NCBI GenBank assembly: GCA_965225625.1
Contig: CBDDBH010000015.1
Span: forward strand, 1 to 64,000
Source: CBDDBH01 sp965225625
GTDB taxonomy: Bacteria > Pseudomonadota > Gammaproteobacteria > JADZEE01
DNA length: 64,000 bases
Direction: 5' to 3'
Position 1 is the first letter of the stretch; every line of letters starts with the position of its first letter. A program made the position numbers and the translations under genes. Positions 43,874-51,070 of this stretch are shown one piece after another. The notes under the pieces were generated by a model, which worked only from the letters and a program-made list of their open reading frames with translations, had not been told where the DNA came from and searched no databases.

Positions 43874-44322
43874 TGAGTTTAGAGCTACCGCCAGGTGAGC
43901 GTACTGCAATGTGGCAGCCGGTCAATGAAGCCGCAGTAAATGGAGAATTCGTGCTGCAAGTATGCGCGGCCTGCGGAACCATTCAGTACCCGCCTCGAGA
44001 AGTCTGTGAGCGCTGTTTGCATCATGAACTGGATTGGAAGACGGCTGATCCGGCTGGTGCCGTCCTGGCGCATACGACCCTGCACACCAGTATTGAACCC
44101 TATTTTCGCGAGCGCGCGCCGTGGCCAATCGGCAGCATTAAATTGGATAGCGGGCCGCTGGTAGTCGCGCACCTGGCGGGCGATTGCACCACAGTAGGTA
44201 AACGCGTTCGCCTGCTCAACCGGCTGGACATATCGGGCGCCGCCGTATTCATTGCGATTGCGGAAGATAGCGACGGTTCGTCGCTGGAGCCGCGCCTGCG
44301 CGAGTTAATCGGCGAGGCTTAA
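43873..44322 (+). CDS. DUF35 OB-fold protein with zinc ribbon
   Basis: 149 residues: a rubredoxin-like zinc ribbon (CAACGTIQYPPREVCERC, four Cys) followed by an OB fold. This is the standard partner of thiolase-like proteins; together they form a heteromeric complex that binds acyl-CoA. The start overlaps the thiolase-like stop (TAATG). Confidence 0.9.
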   Translation: MSLELPPGERTAMWQPVNEAAVNGEFVLQVCAACGTIQYPPREVCERCLHHELDWKTADPAGAVLAHTTLHTSIEPYFRERAPWPIGSIKLDSGPLVVAHLAGDCTTVGKRVRLLNRLDISGAAVFIAIAEDSDGSSLEPRLRELIGEA

Positions 44323-44333
44323 GGTGTGGGTCG

Positions 44334-44774
44334 ATGGATATAAGTGACCAGCATTGCCATACCTCAACCATTGAAGTGCAATGCACCGCTGCGGACGCAC
44401 TGGCGTATTTGTCCGACGGGCTGAAACAGGGCGATTGGACCCTGGGCAGTCTTGATCGCAAGGAGCTAGAAAAGGGACTGTTTTCTGGCACATCACTGTT
44501 CGATGGTGGCCAACTGTATATTCGGATCCGCGTCGATCCCGCGAATTTCATGATTTATTACGATGTCGGCCGCGATCGAGAAAATTTACAACCGCGCAAC
44601 GTCGTTCGCGTCGTGCCGGGCCCGGTTGTCGGCCGAGATGCCGACGTGTGTCTGGTCAGCTTGATGACCTGGCGTACTCACGGCACGCCGGAAGCGGGCT
44701 GGATGCAGACCTGTTTGTCGCATGAGACGGAGATGTTCATTATCAAAGCACGGTTGGAAGATGGTATTGCGTGA
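44334..44774 (+). CDS. SRPBCC-like small protein, function unknown
   Basis: 146 residues starting MDISDQHCHTSTIEVQCTAA. The pattern (EVQCTAADALAYLSDGLKQG, later YYDVGRDRE and SLMTWRTHG) suggests a START/SRPBCC-type cavity protein, though I am not certain. It lies 11 bp after the DUF35 gene. It could bind a hydrophobic intermediate of the operon. Nothing catalytic is visible. Confidence 0.6.
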   Translation: MDISDQHCHTSTIEVQCTAADALAYLSDGLKQGDWTLGSLDRKELEKGLFSGTSLFDGGQLYIRIRVDPANFMIYYDVGRDRENLQPRNVVRVVPGPVVGRDADVCLVSLMTWRTHGTPEAGWMQTCLSHETEMFIIKARLEDGIA

Positions 44775-44873
44775 CACGACACCGCCAGGTGGATCGCTGG
44801 ACTTAAAGTCTTACCCTGCTAATCGTTAGATGAGCCGTTAAGCAAATGTTCCGCCAGTCGGGCTTACCTTGAT

Positions 44874-46031
44874 ATGAACGCTTCACTCGGACGCGACGTC
44901 AATCACCCCAGCGCCGTTGGCGCCGCCGCGCTGACCGCGGGTGCGGCCGTCCTGGCTTTCAACATGATGCCGTTTGTAGTCGGCAGCATTGCCGACACAT
45001 ACGGTTACGGCGCGGAACAACTTGGCTATATCGCGACTGCGTATATGTCGGGCTATACGCTCATGACGGTCGCCCTGGTGTTTTGCGTGCGGCGCATCGA
45101 CTGGCGGCAGATCTGCTTGTGGGTCGGTATTCTCCAACTTAGCGGTTTCGCGTTGACGCCTAATGCAGAATCCTTCCAGGCTCTGGCAGGATTATTCTTT
45201 ATGACTGGATTGTGCGGCGGCTTGCTGTTCGGAACCGCCATGACCAGTCTGGCGGACACCCGCAACCCGGATCGCGGCTTCGGCTTGGGGTCATTGTCGC
45301 AGGTGGCATTAGGTGCCGCTGTCGCTTTTGCTTTGCCGCGCAGCGTGATACCCGCGTATGGCTTTCAAGGGATGATGCTGGTTCTGGCCGCCGGTGCCGG
45401 GCTGATAGTTTTACTTTCGCCAATGATGGTTGCTCGCGGTGTCGCCACGCAGGACACCGGCAACGCCCAGGGCGGCGACAAAGCCGGTCCGCTGGCCGGG
45501 TTGCTGGGTGTGTTCAGCCTCTACACCGGCTTGACCGCAATGTGGGTGTTTTTTGAGCGTATTGGTAGAGACGCAGGACTGAGCGGCGAGTCGATCGGCA
45601 CGATAATCATGGTAGCGCTGTTGTGTGGGGGAATCGCGACATTTGTGCCAGTCGTGATCGGAGATCGATTCGGGAGACGACTGCCGATTTCTCTGGCTGG
45701 CGTTGCCGCGATTATGATCATCGCGCTATTTGGGCGCGGCGTCACGCCCACAAGCTTTACCTTGTTGGTACCGTGCTTCAGCTTCTGTTGGACCATTGCA
45801 ATTGTCTATGCGCCGGCAGCGGTTGCCGCGGCCGATAGCTCCGGGCGTTACCGCATTTGGATCCCGGCGGCCCTCGGTCTGGGTGGCGCGGTCGGTCCGG
45901 CACTGGGCGGGATACTGCAACGCAGCGGAAACATTCAGGCAACCTGCATAATGGCCGCCAGCATGGTTGCGCTGAGCACAGTGCTGCTTTTCTGGGTAAC
46001 TGGGCGCAATCTTGAAACAGCAGGCCGGTAA
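44874..46031 (+). CDS. MFS transporter
   Basis: 385 residues, about 12 transmembrane helices, ending RNLETAGR. The loop between helices 2 and 3 is less canonical than in drug exporters. DRFGRRLPISLAGVAAIMII marks the second half. A 99-bp gap without notable structure precedes it. It would import or export an aromatic acid of the operon; the substrate cannot be read from the sequence. Confidence 0.85.
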   Translation: MNASLGRDVNHPSAVGAAALTAGAAVLAFNMMPFVVGSIADTYGYGAEQLGYIATAYMSGYTLMTVALVFCVRRIDWRQICLWVGILQLSGFALTPNAESFQALAGLFFMTGLCGGLLFGTAMTSLADTRNPDRGFGLGSLSQVALGAAVAFALPRSVIPAYGFQGMMLVLAAGAGLIVLLSPMMVARGVATQDTGNAQGGDKAGPLAGLLGVFSLYTGLTAMWVFFERIGRDAGLSGESIGTIIMVALLCGGIATFVPVVIGDRFGRRLPISLAGVAAIMIIALFGRGVTPTSFTLLVPCFSFCWTIAIVYAPAAVAAADSSGRYRIWIPAALGLGGAVGPALGGILQRSGNIQATCIMAASMVALSTVLLFWVTGRNLETAGR

Positions 46032-46057
46032 ACAAATTGATCAGAGGATGAGGTGAT

Positions 46058-46828
46058 ATGAAGCGGGCAAAAATTCAGATAGATGAACAAGCTCACGACG
46101 TGGTCGTCGATGGTGATCAATTGCTGGCCGAGAGCGGTGAGAAATTCTCAGCCGATGCGGTTGAATGGTTGCCGCCAGCGCACAACATTATTTACGGGCT
46201 GGCGTTGAATTATGCCGATCACGCAAAGGAGTTGGATTTCAAGAATATGCCGGAACACCCGATCCCGTTCGTGAAAAATCCATCGTCCGTGGTTGGCCAT
46301 CGGCATCCTGTTTTCCGCCCGGATAACGTCGAGTACATGCACTATGAAGGTGAACTCGGCGTCGTCATCGGCAAGGCCGCGCGTAAAGTGAGTCGCGACC
46401 AGGCCATGCAACACGTCGCAGGCTATACCGTGACCAATGATTTTACCGTACGTGATTTTGTCGAGAATTTTTATCGGCCACCGATTAAGGCAAAGGGATT
46501 CGACAGTTTTGGCCCGATCGGGCCTTGGATCGTCGATGCGGCCGACGTTGCCGATCCACATGCCCTGGAGATCTCGACCTACGTCAACGGCGAATTACGC
46601 CAACAGGGATCCACCGCCGATCTCATCTTTAACATTCCTGCGCTGATCGAGTGGTTTTCGGCGTTTATGACGCTACGCCCCGGCGATATCATCTCCACCG
46701 GGACTCCGAAAGGCTTATCTGACGTGGTGCCGGGTGACGACGTAGCGGTGGAAGTTACCGAAGTCGGCCGCCTGGAGAATCGCATCATCAGTGAATCGGA
46801 ATACGATGCACGTTATTTGAACAAATGA
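46058..46828 (+). CDS. FAH-family isomerase/decarboxylase (HpaG-like)
   Basis: 256 residues: IIYGLALNYADHAKELDF, MHYEGELGVVIGKAARKVSR (metal-binding Glu pair), FDSFGPIGPWIVDA and LRPGDIISTGTPKGLSDV. This matches 2-hydroxyhepta-2,4-diene-1,7-dioate isomerase / 5-oxopent-3-ene-1,2,5-tricarboxylate decarboxylase. It handles the product of the semialdehyde dehydrogenase encoded next. A single domain is present; in many hpaG genes two are fused. Mg-dependent, cytoplasmic. Confidence 0.88.
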   Translation: MKRAKIQIDEQAHDVVVDGDQLLAESGEKFSADAVEWLPPAHNIIYGLALNYADHAKELDFKNMPEHPIPFVKNPSSVVGHRHPVFRPDNVEYMHYEGELGVVIGKAARKVSRDQAMQHVAGYTVTNDFTVRDFVENFYRPPIKAKGFDSFGPIGPWIVDAADVADPHALEISTYVNGELRQQGSTADLIFNIPALIEWFSAFMTLRPGDIISTGTPKGLSDVVPGDDVAVEVTEVGRLENRIISESEYDARYLNK

Positions 46829-46841
46829 CAGGGCAGACACG

Positions 46842-48305
46842 ATGATCAGTCATTTAATTAATGGCAAGAAAGTGGAAGGCGAGGAGGTCTTCGTCGATAG
46901 CAATCCGGCTACCGGCGAACAGATCGCCGAAGTCGCCGAGGGCAGTGTTGATCTGATCAATCAGGCGGTACGCGCGGCGCGTGATGCATTCGGGACCTGG
47001 GGCAGCATGCCGGCGAAACAGCGAGCGGCCCACATCCGCCGCTTTGGCGATGTCATCGCCGAGCACGTTGATGAGATCGCGCGATTGGAAACAAAAGATA
47101 CGGGTTTGCCGATATCGCAGACCTTGAAAGCGACCATTCCGCGGGCCGCGGACAATTTCTATTTTTTCGCGGACATGGCCACCCGTACCGATGGCCACGC
47201 TTATCCGGTCGACGACAAAATGTTGAACTACACGCTGCGCCGACCTGTTGGAGTGGCAGGTCTAATCACACCGTGGAACACGCCGTTCATGCTGGAGACC
47301 TGGAAACTGGCGCCTTGTATCGCGCTGGGAAACTGCGCGATCCTGAAGCCGGCCGAACAATCGCCGCTTACCGCGGATTTGTTGGGCGAACTCGCGCTGG
47401 AAGCCGGTATACCGCCGGGGGTCGTCAATGTCGTGCACGGCAACGGCGAGATATCCGGCGACGCGCTGGTCAGACATCCGGATGTGGACATTGTCTCGTT
47501 CACCGGTGAAACGACGACGGGCAAATTAATCCTTGAACGGGGTGGGCCGACGCTGAAGCGTTTTTCCATGGAACTCGGTGGCAAATCACCGGTACTGGTG
47601 TTTGATGATTGCGATTTAGAGCGTGCGATGGATGCTGCGATTTTCGGCATCTTCTCATTGAATGGTGAACGTTGTACCGCGGGATCGCGTATCTTTGTGC
47701 AGGAGAGTGTTTACGACGAGTTCGTTGATCGCATGGCGCAACGCGCGGCGCAGATCAAAGTTGGAGATCCGCAGGACGATGACACCATTGTCGGCGCATT
47801 GATCACCCCGGAGCACCTGCAGAAAGTGAGCAGTTACGTTGAGATCGGCCGCGAGGAGGGTGTCGATATCCGCACTGGCGGTGAAGCCCCGACGGATCTG
47901 CCTGAACATTTGGCAAAAGGTAATTTCATCCGACCTACCGTCATGGCCAACGTCAATAATCAAATGCGAGTAGCCCAGGAAGAGATATTCGGCCCTGTTG
48001 CCTGCCTGATCCCTTTCAAGGACGAGGCTGAAGGCATACGACTCGCCAACGACATTGCCTACGGCCTGGCGGCTTACATCTGGTCAGGTGACACGGGCCG
48101 CGCGCACCGGGTCGCAGCACAGGTCGACGCCGGAATGATCTTCGTCAACAGCCAGAACGTGCGCGATTTGCGCACGCCGTTTGGCGGCACCAAAGCATCG
48201 GGCTTGGGCCGCGAAGGCGGCGAGTACAGTTTTGAGGTCTACACGGAGTTGAAAAACGTGTGTGTCTCGCTGGGCGAACACCATATTCCGAAGTGGGGTA
48301 GCTGA
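46842..48305 (+). CDS. Semialdehyde dehydrogenase (HpaE-like)
   Basis: 487-residue aldehyde dehydrogenase: NAD-binding VSFTGETTTGKLI, catalytic Glu in MELGGKSPV, catalytic Cys in LNGERCTAGSRIFV, and EEIFGPVACLIPF. It closely resembles 5-carboxymethyl-2-hydroxymuconate semialdehyde dehydrogenase, which oxidises the product of homoprotocatechuate extradiol cleavage. It lies between the HpaG-like gene and LigAB-type dioxygenase genes, in agreement with that role, but the ring substrate of this operon is not proved. Start 13 bp after the HpaG-like stop. Confidence 0.9.
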   Translation: MISHLINGKKVEGEEVFVDSNPATGEQIAEVAEGSVDLINQAVRAARDAFGTWGSMPAKQRAAHIRRFGDVIAEHVDEIARLETKDTGLPISQTLKATIPRAADNFYFFADMATRTDGHAYPVDDKMLNYTLRRPVGVAGLITPWNTPFMLETWKLAPCIALGNCAILKPAEQSPLTADLLGELALEAGIPPGVVNVVHGNGEISGDALVRHPDVDIVSFTGETTTGKLILERGGPTLKRFSMELGGKSPVLVFDDCDLERAMDAAIFGIFSLNGERCTAGSRIFVQESVYDEFVDRMAQRAAQIKVGDPQDDDTIVGALITPEHLQKVSSYVEIGREEGVDIRTGGEAPTDLPEHLAKGNFIRPTVMANVNNQMRVAQEEIFGPVACLIPFKDEAEGIRLANDIAYGLAAYIWSGDTGRAHRVAAQVDAGMIFVNSQNVRDLRTPFGGTKASGLGREGGEYSFEVYTELKNVCVSLGEHHIPKWGS

Positions 48306-48348
48306 GTCGTGTCACGGGACGCTGGACTGTTGCAATGAGGACCACGCA

Positions 48349-48657
48349 ATGAGCCTGTATTACGTTCAAAAGCTTTTGTACCAATTAAACCGCGACGCCA
48401 ACGTGCGCAGCCGATTCGAATCGGATCGCGACGGTGTTATAGGCGAATATCGCTTGAACGCGGACGAACTGCAGGCGATTCAGCAACCCGACATCGGCTT
48501 GCTGTACGTCATGGGCGTGAACGGCCAACTACTCATGCATTACGCCGCGATGGCCGGCTACGAATGGGATGAATATCAGGCGGCCATGCGCGAGGGCGAG
48601 AAAAAATACGGTGCCGTGCGTGACGGACTCTATGTCCGCGCGGAGGGCGCAACATGA
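48349..48657 (+). CDS. Extradiol dioxygenase alpha subunit (LigA-like)
   Basis: 102 residues, all-helical: QKLLYQLNRDANVRSRF, LNADELQAIQQPDIGLLYVM and the MHYAAMAGYEWDEYQ end. The family covers the active site of LigB in protocatechuate 4,5-dioxygenase. The ATG at 48349 follows GAGG at 8-bp spacing. Its stop overlaps the LigB-like start by 4 bp (ATGA). Confidence 0.9.
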   Translation: MSLYYVQKLLYQLNRDANVRSRFESDRDGVIGEYRLNADELQAIQQPDIGLLYVMGVNGQLLMHYAAMAGYEWDEYQAAMREGEKKYGAVRDGLYVRAEGAT

Positions 48658-49475
48658 GCCTGGTTTTTGCGGGTGCCTGCAGCCACGCGCCGGGGATCAC
48701 CGGTCGCTCGGAACGTGCGGATCCAAAGGTGCGCGAAGAGTTTTATACGAACTATCGCGGCATGCAAGGGGCGTTGCATGAAGCTCAGCCAGATGCGTTG
48801 GTCGTCGTCGCCGCTGAACATTTTGCGAATTTTTTCATGAATAATATGCCGGCCTTCTGCATTGGTCTGGCGGAGGACTACGAAGGGCCAATCGAGGATG
48901 AAAAATGGCTGGGAATTCCGCGGCGTCAGATCCCCGGGGCACCCGAATTATCGCGCCGGCTTGCCACTGCGATGATGACAGATATCGATCTGGCTTTTTC
49001 CGAGGAATGGAAGTTCGATCACGGCATCATGGTGCCGCTGCACTTTCTCACGCCTGATTATCAACTGCCGATTATCCCCGTCAATATCAATTGTCAGAAT
49101 CCGCCGTTGCCACCGTTGGCGCGTTGTTATGAGTTCGGACGAGCACTGCGACGCGCCTGCGACGCAGTGCCGGAGCGCATAGCCTTGGTCGGCACCGGCG
49201 GGCTATCGCATTGGCCGTGTACACCGGACTCCGGAAAGATAAACGAAAGCTGGGATCGCGAGTTCCTCGATCACTTCGCTGCCAACCGACGTGAGGCGTT
49301 AGTGGCCTACAACGACGAGGAAACTTACCGTATTGCCGGCCATGGCGGATTTGAGATTCGCACCTTCATCACGATTGCCGGTGCTACCGAGGGCGCAACA
49401 GGTAAAGTCTGGTTTTATGCGCCAATCCCGATTTTTGCCGTCGGCTGCACCATCGCGACTATGAACGTGCAGTAA
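48654..49475 (+). CDS. Class III extradiol ring-cleavage dioxygenase beta subunit (LigB-like)
   Basis: 273 residues. The LigB iron ligands can be seen: His in CSHAPG near residue 10-12, His in AAEHFANFF, and a Glu about the middle. GTGGLSHWPCTPD holds the catalytic His. It cleaves a catechol-type ring next to the diol with oxygen. Which catechol (protocatechuate, homoprotocatechuate or a substituted form) is unclear; with HpaE/HpaG-like neighbours a homoprotocatechuate-like compound is favoured. Confidence 0.92.
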   Translation: MSLVFAGACSHAPGITGRSERADPKVREEFYTNYRGMQGALHEAQPDALVVVAAEHFANFFMNNMPAFCIGLAEDYEGPIEDEKWLGIPRRQIPGAPELSRRLATAMMTDIDLAFSEEWKFDHGIMVPLHFLTPDYQLPIIPVNINCQNPPLPPLARCYEFGRALRRACDAVPERIALVGTGGLSHWPCTPDSGKINESWDREFLDHFAANRREALVAYNDEETYRIAGHGGFEIRTFITIAGATEGATGKVWFYAPIPIFAVGCTIATMNVQ

Positions 49476-49477
49476 GC

Positions 49478-50056
49478 ATGTCGAGTTACATCGTCCTCAA
49501 TCATAGTGTTGTTCCAGAAATCTTCGAGCATGGCCAGCTACAGGCCTGTGTCGGCTATTGGATGAACATGCACGACGTAGGCCGGATCCGGATCCTGGGC
49601 GCTGGTTGCGGTCTCAAAGGCTATGCAAGTCTGGTCGACGTAGGTTCGGAGGCGCAACTAACGGAAATTCTCGAAGCGAGCCCGGTGAGCGGTATAGAGG
49701 ATGTCAGGTTTTACGCGGTCACGCCCACTGTGCAGCACGCAGAGCCTGTCGGCACCGATCCGAATCGTAAAGCCAGGTTCCTGATCATTGCCGAAGCGCT
49801 GGCACCATTGCCGGAAATCGCGGATTTCGATGCAGCCGCTGCGCATTGGCGAGAACTGACGCAGAGCAATGGCGCTGAAGTTTTCGCTATTAACGATTCC
49901 GGTGGATTCATCATCCTGGTGGACGTTGCAGACCATGAGGAGTTGATGACGATCCTGATGAGCAATCCAATTAACATGTGGGGCGAGTATGAAGTCGTAG
50001 CGCTGATCACACCGGAAGCCGAAGAAAAAATACTTGCACATGCCGGCGCCATTTAA
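49478..50056 (+). CDS. Tandem dimeric alpha-beta-barrel protein (muconolactone-isomerase-like)
   Basis: 192 residues, apparently two copies of one ferredoxin-like domain. The repeated end is visible as LVDVGSEAQLTEILEASPV and later ILVDVADHEELMTILMSNPI, each followed by a strand (DVRFYAVTPT; YEVVALITPE). Such domains (YciI or muconolactone isomerase type) normally dimerise; here the pair is fused. It starts 2 bp after ligB. It could bind or isomerise a ring-cleavage product. No enzyme motif is certain. Confidence 0.65.
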   Translation: MSSYIVLNHSVVPEIFEHGQLQACVGYWMNMHDVGRIRILGAGCGLKGYASLVDVGSEAQLTEILEASPVSGIEDVRFYAVTPTVQHAEPVGTDPNRKARFLIIAEALAPLPEIADFDAAAAHWRELTQSNGAEVFAINDSGGFIILVDVADHEELMTILMSNPINMWGEYEVVALITPEAEEKILAHAGAI

Positions 50057-50080
50057 GAACGCACTCCGCTACCGGCGTTT

Positions 50081-50190
50081 ACCCCTCACCTGACCGCCAG
50101 GGATGGCGGAAATGCAGGAGCAATTACCTGCCAAACCCCTCACCCGAAAGGGGCGAGGGGCTTATACCACGGGTTCCTTCTCCCTTTGCT
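50081..50190 (+). repeat. Dispersed intergenic repeat, family R, copy 3 (long form)
   Basis: Starts ACCCCTCACCTGACCGCCAG, continues CAGGAGCAATTACCTGCCAA and ends GGGGCGAGGGGCTTATACCA. It is the same element as 606-721 in the opposite orientation, with about a 9-bp length difference inside. It lies between the convergent tandem-barrel gene and the Fe-S subunit gene. Confidence 0.88.
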
Positions 50191-50221
50191 TGCGGCGGAA
50201 GGTCAGGAGCCGAGACGTGGC

Positions 50222-51070
50222 TTAACCTTCGGACGTCAACTCGATCGTGCCGAGATAGACGCTGTCAGCCAGCGCTACTGTGAGTGTCTGTGCGGTGCAG
50301 CCCTGTGCGGCGATCTCCACAGTGTATTCACCGCTATCGGGTAGCAAGCGGTCGCATTTGAATTCACCGTATTCGTCGCTGACGGTTTCAGCACTCACTT
50401 CGCCATTCTTACGCACCGTGATCCGTGCGCCCGCCACGCAATCGCTGACGCCGTCTTTGCTGGCGATAAGGCTGCCGCCGATGAAGCACTGGGTAAAACG
50501 GTAGAGGTTCTTATAGTAAACGCGCGGCCGGGTCTCGTACTCCGGATGCAGAACCTCCAGCGACTCCTGTTCAACCAGCGCCTGCATGTCGCTGTCTTCA
50601 ACCTTTACCGCGTGTAGAGCGCCGGTGGGGCACACCTGCTCACAGCGCGGTTGTTTCCAACCCTGATCGAGCAAATGTGCATCGAAGTACCAGGCTTGCG
50701 GTAACTGCTCTTCCTCGTTCCACCAGATGGCGCCGTAGGGGCAACTGTCGACCAGATCTTTACGTCCGCGTGCTTTGTCCGGATCGATCAGCACTATGCC
50801 ATCGTCACGTTTACGGATGGCCCCTTCACCGGCTTTCACGCAAGGCGCATCGTCGCAGTGATTGCACATCGTCGGCAGATAGGCGACGTCTACCATGGGC
50901 ACGTCGCCGCGTTCCTTCGTCTTGATGTCTATCCACCGGTGCCCATGTAAGGGTTGCGGCGCCGAATAGCCGGGGAACGCATTGTCCACGTGCTCATCCT
51001 TGCTGGACAGAAAACAATTAAAGCAGCCCATGCAACGTGCAACGTCAACGATCATGTTCCACTTTGTCAT
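50222..51070 (-). CDS. Fe-S subunit of a transhydroxylase-type molybdopterin oxidoreductase
   Basis: 282 residues. Cys motifs CMGCFNC, CNHCDDAPC, DSCPYGA and CEQVCPTGA supply several [4Fe-4S] clusters, as in DmsB/BthS-type subunits. The C-terminal 80 residues (CVAGARITVRKNGEVSAETV, YGEFKCDRLLP, EYTVEIAAQGC) form a transthyretin/carboxypeptidase-regulatory-like beta sandwich. A similar third domain is known in the beta subunit of pyrogallol-phloroglucinol transhydroxylase. The ATG overlaps the stop of the Mo subunit (TGATG). Same orientation, second gene of the pair. Confidence 0.9.
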   Translation of the reverse strand: MTKWNMIVDVARCMGCFNCFLSSKDEHVDNAFPGYSAPQPLHGHRWIDIKTKERGDVPMVDVAYLPTMCNHCDDAPCVKAGEGAIRKRDDGIVLIDPDKARGRKDLVDSCPYGAIWWNEEEQLPQAWYFDAHLLDQGWKQPRCEQVCPTGALHAVKVEDSDMQALVEQESLEVLHPEYETRPRVYYKNLYRFTQCFIGGSLIASKDGVSDCVAGARITVRKNGEVSAETVSDEYGEFKCDRLLPDSGEYTVEIAAQGCTAQTLTVALADSVYLGTIELTSEG

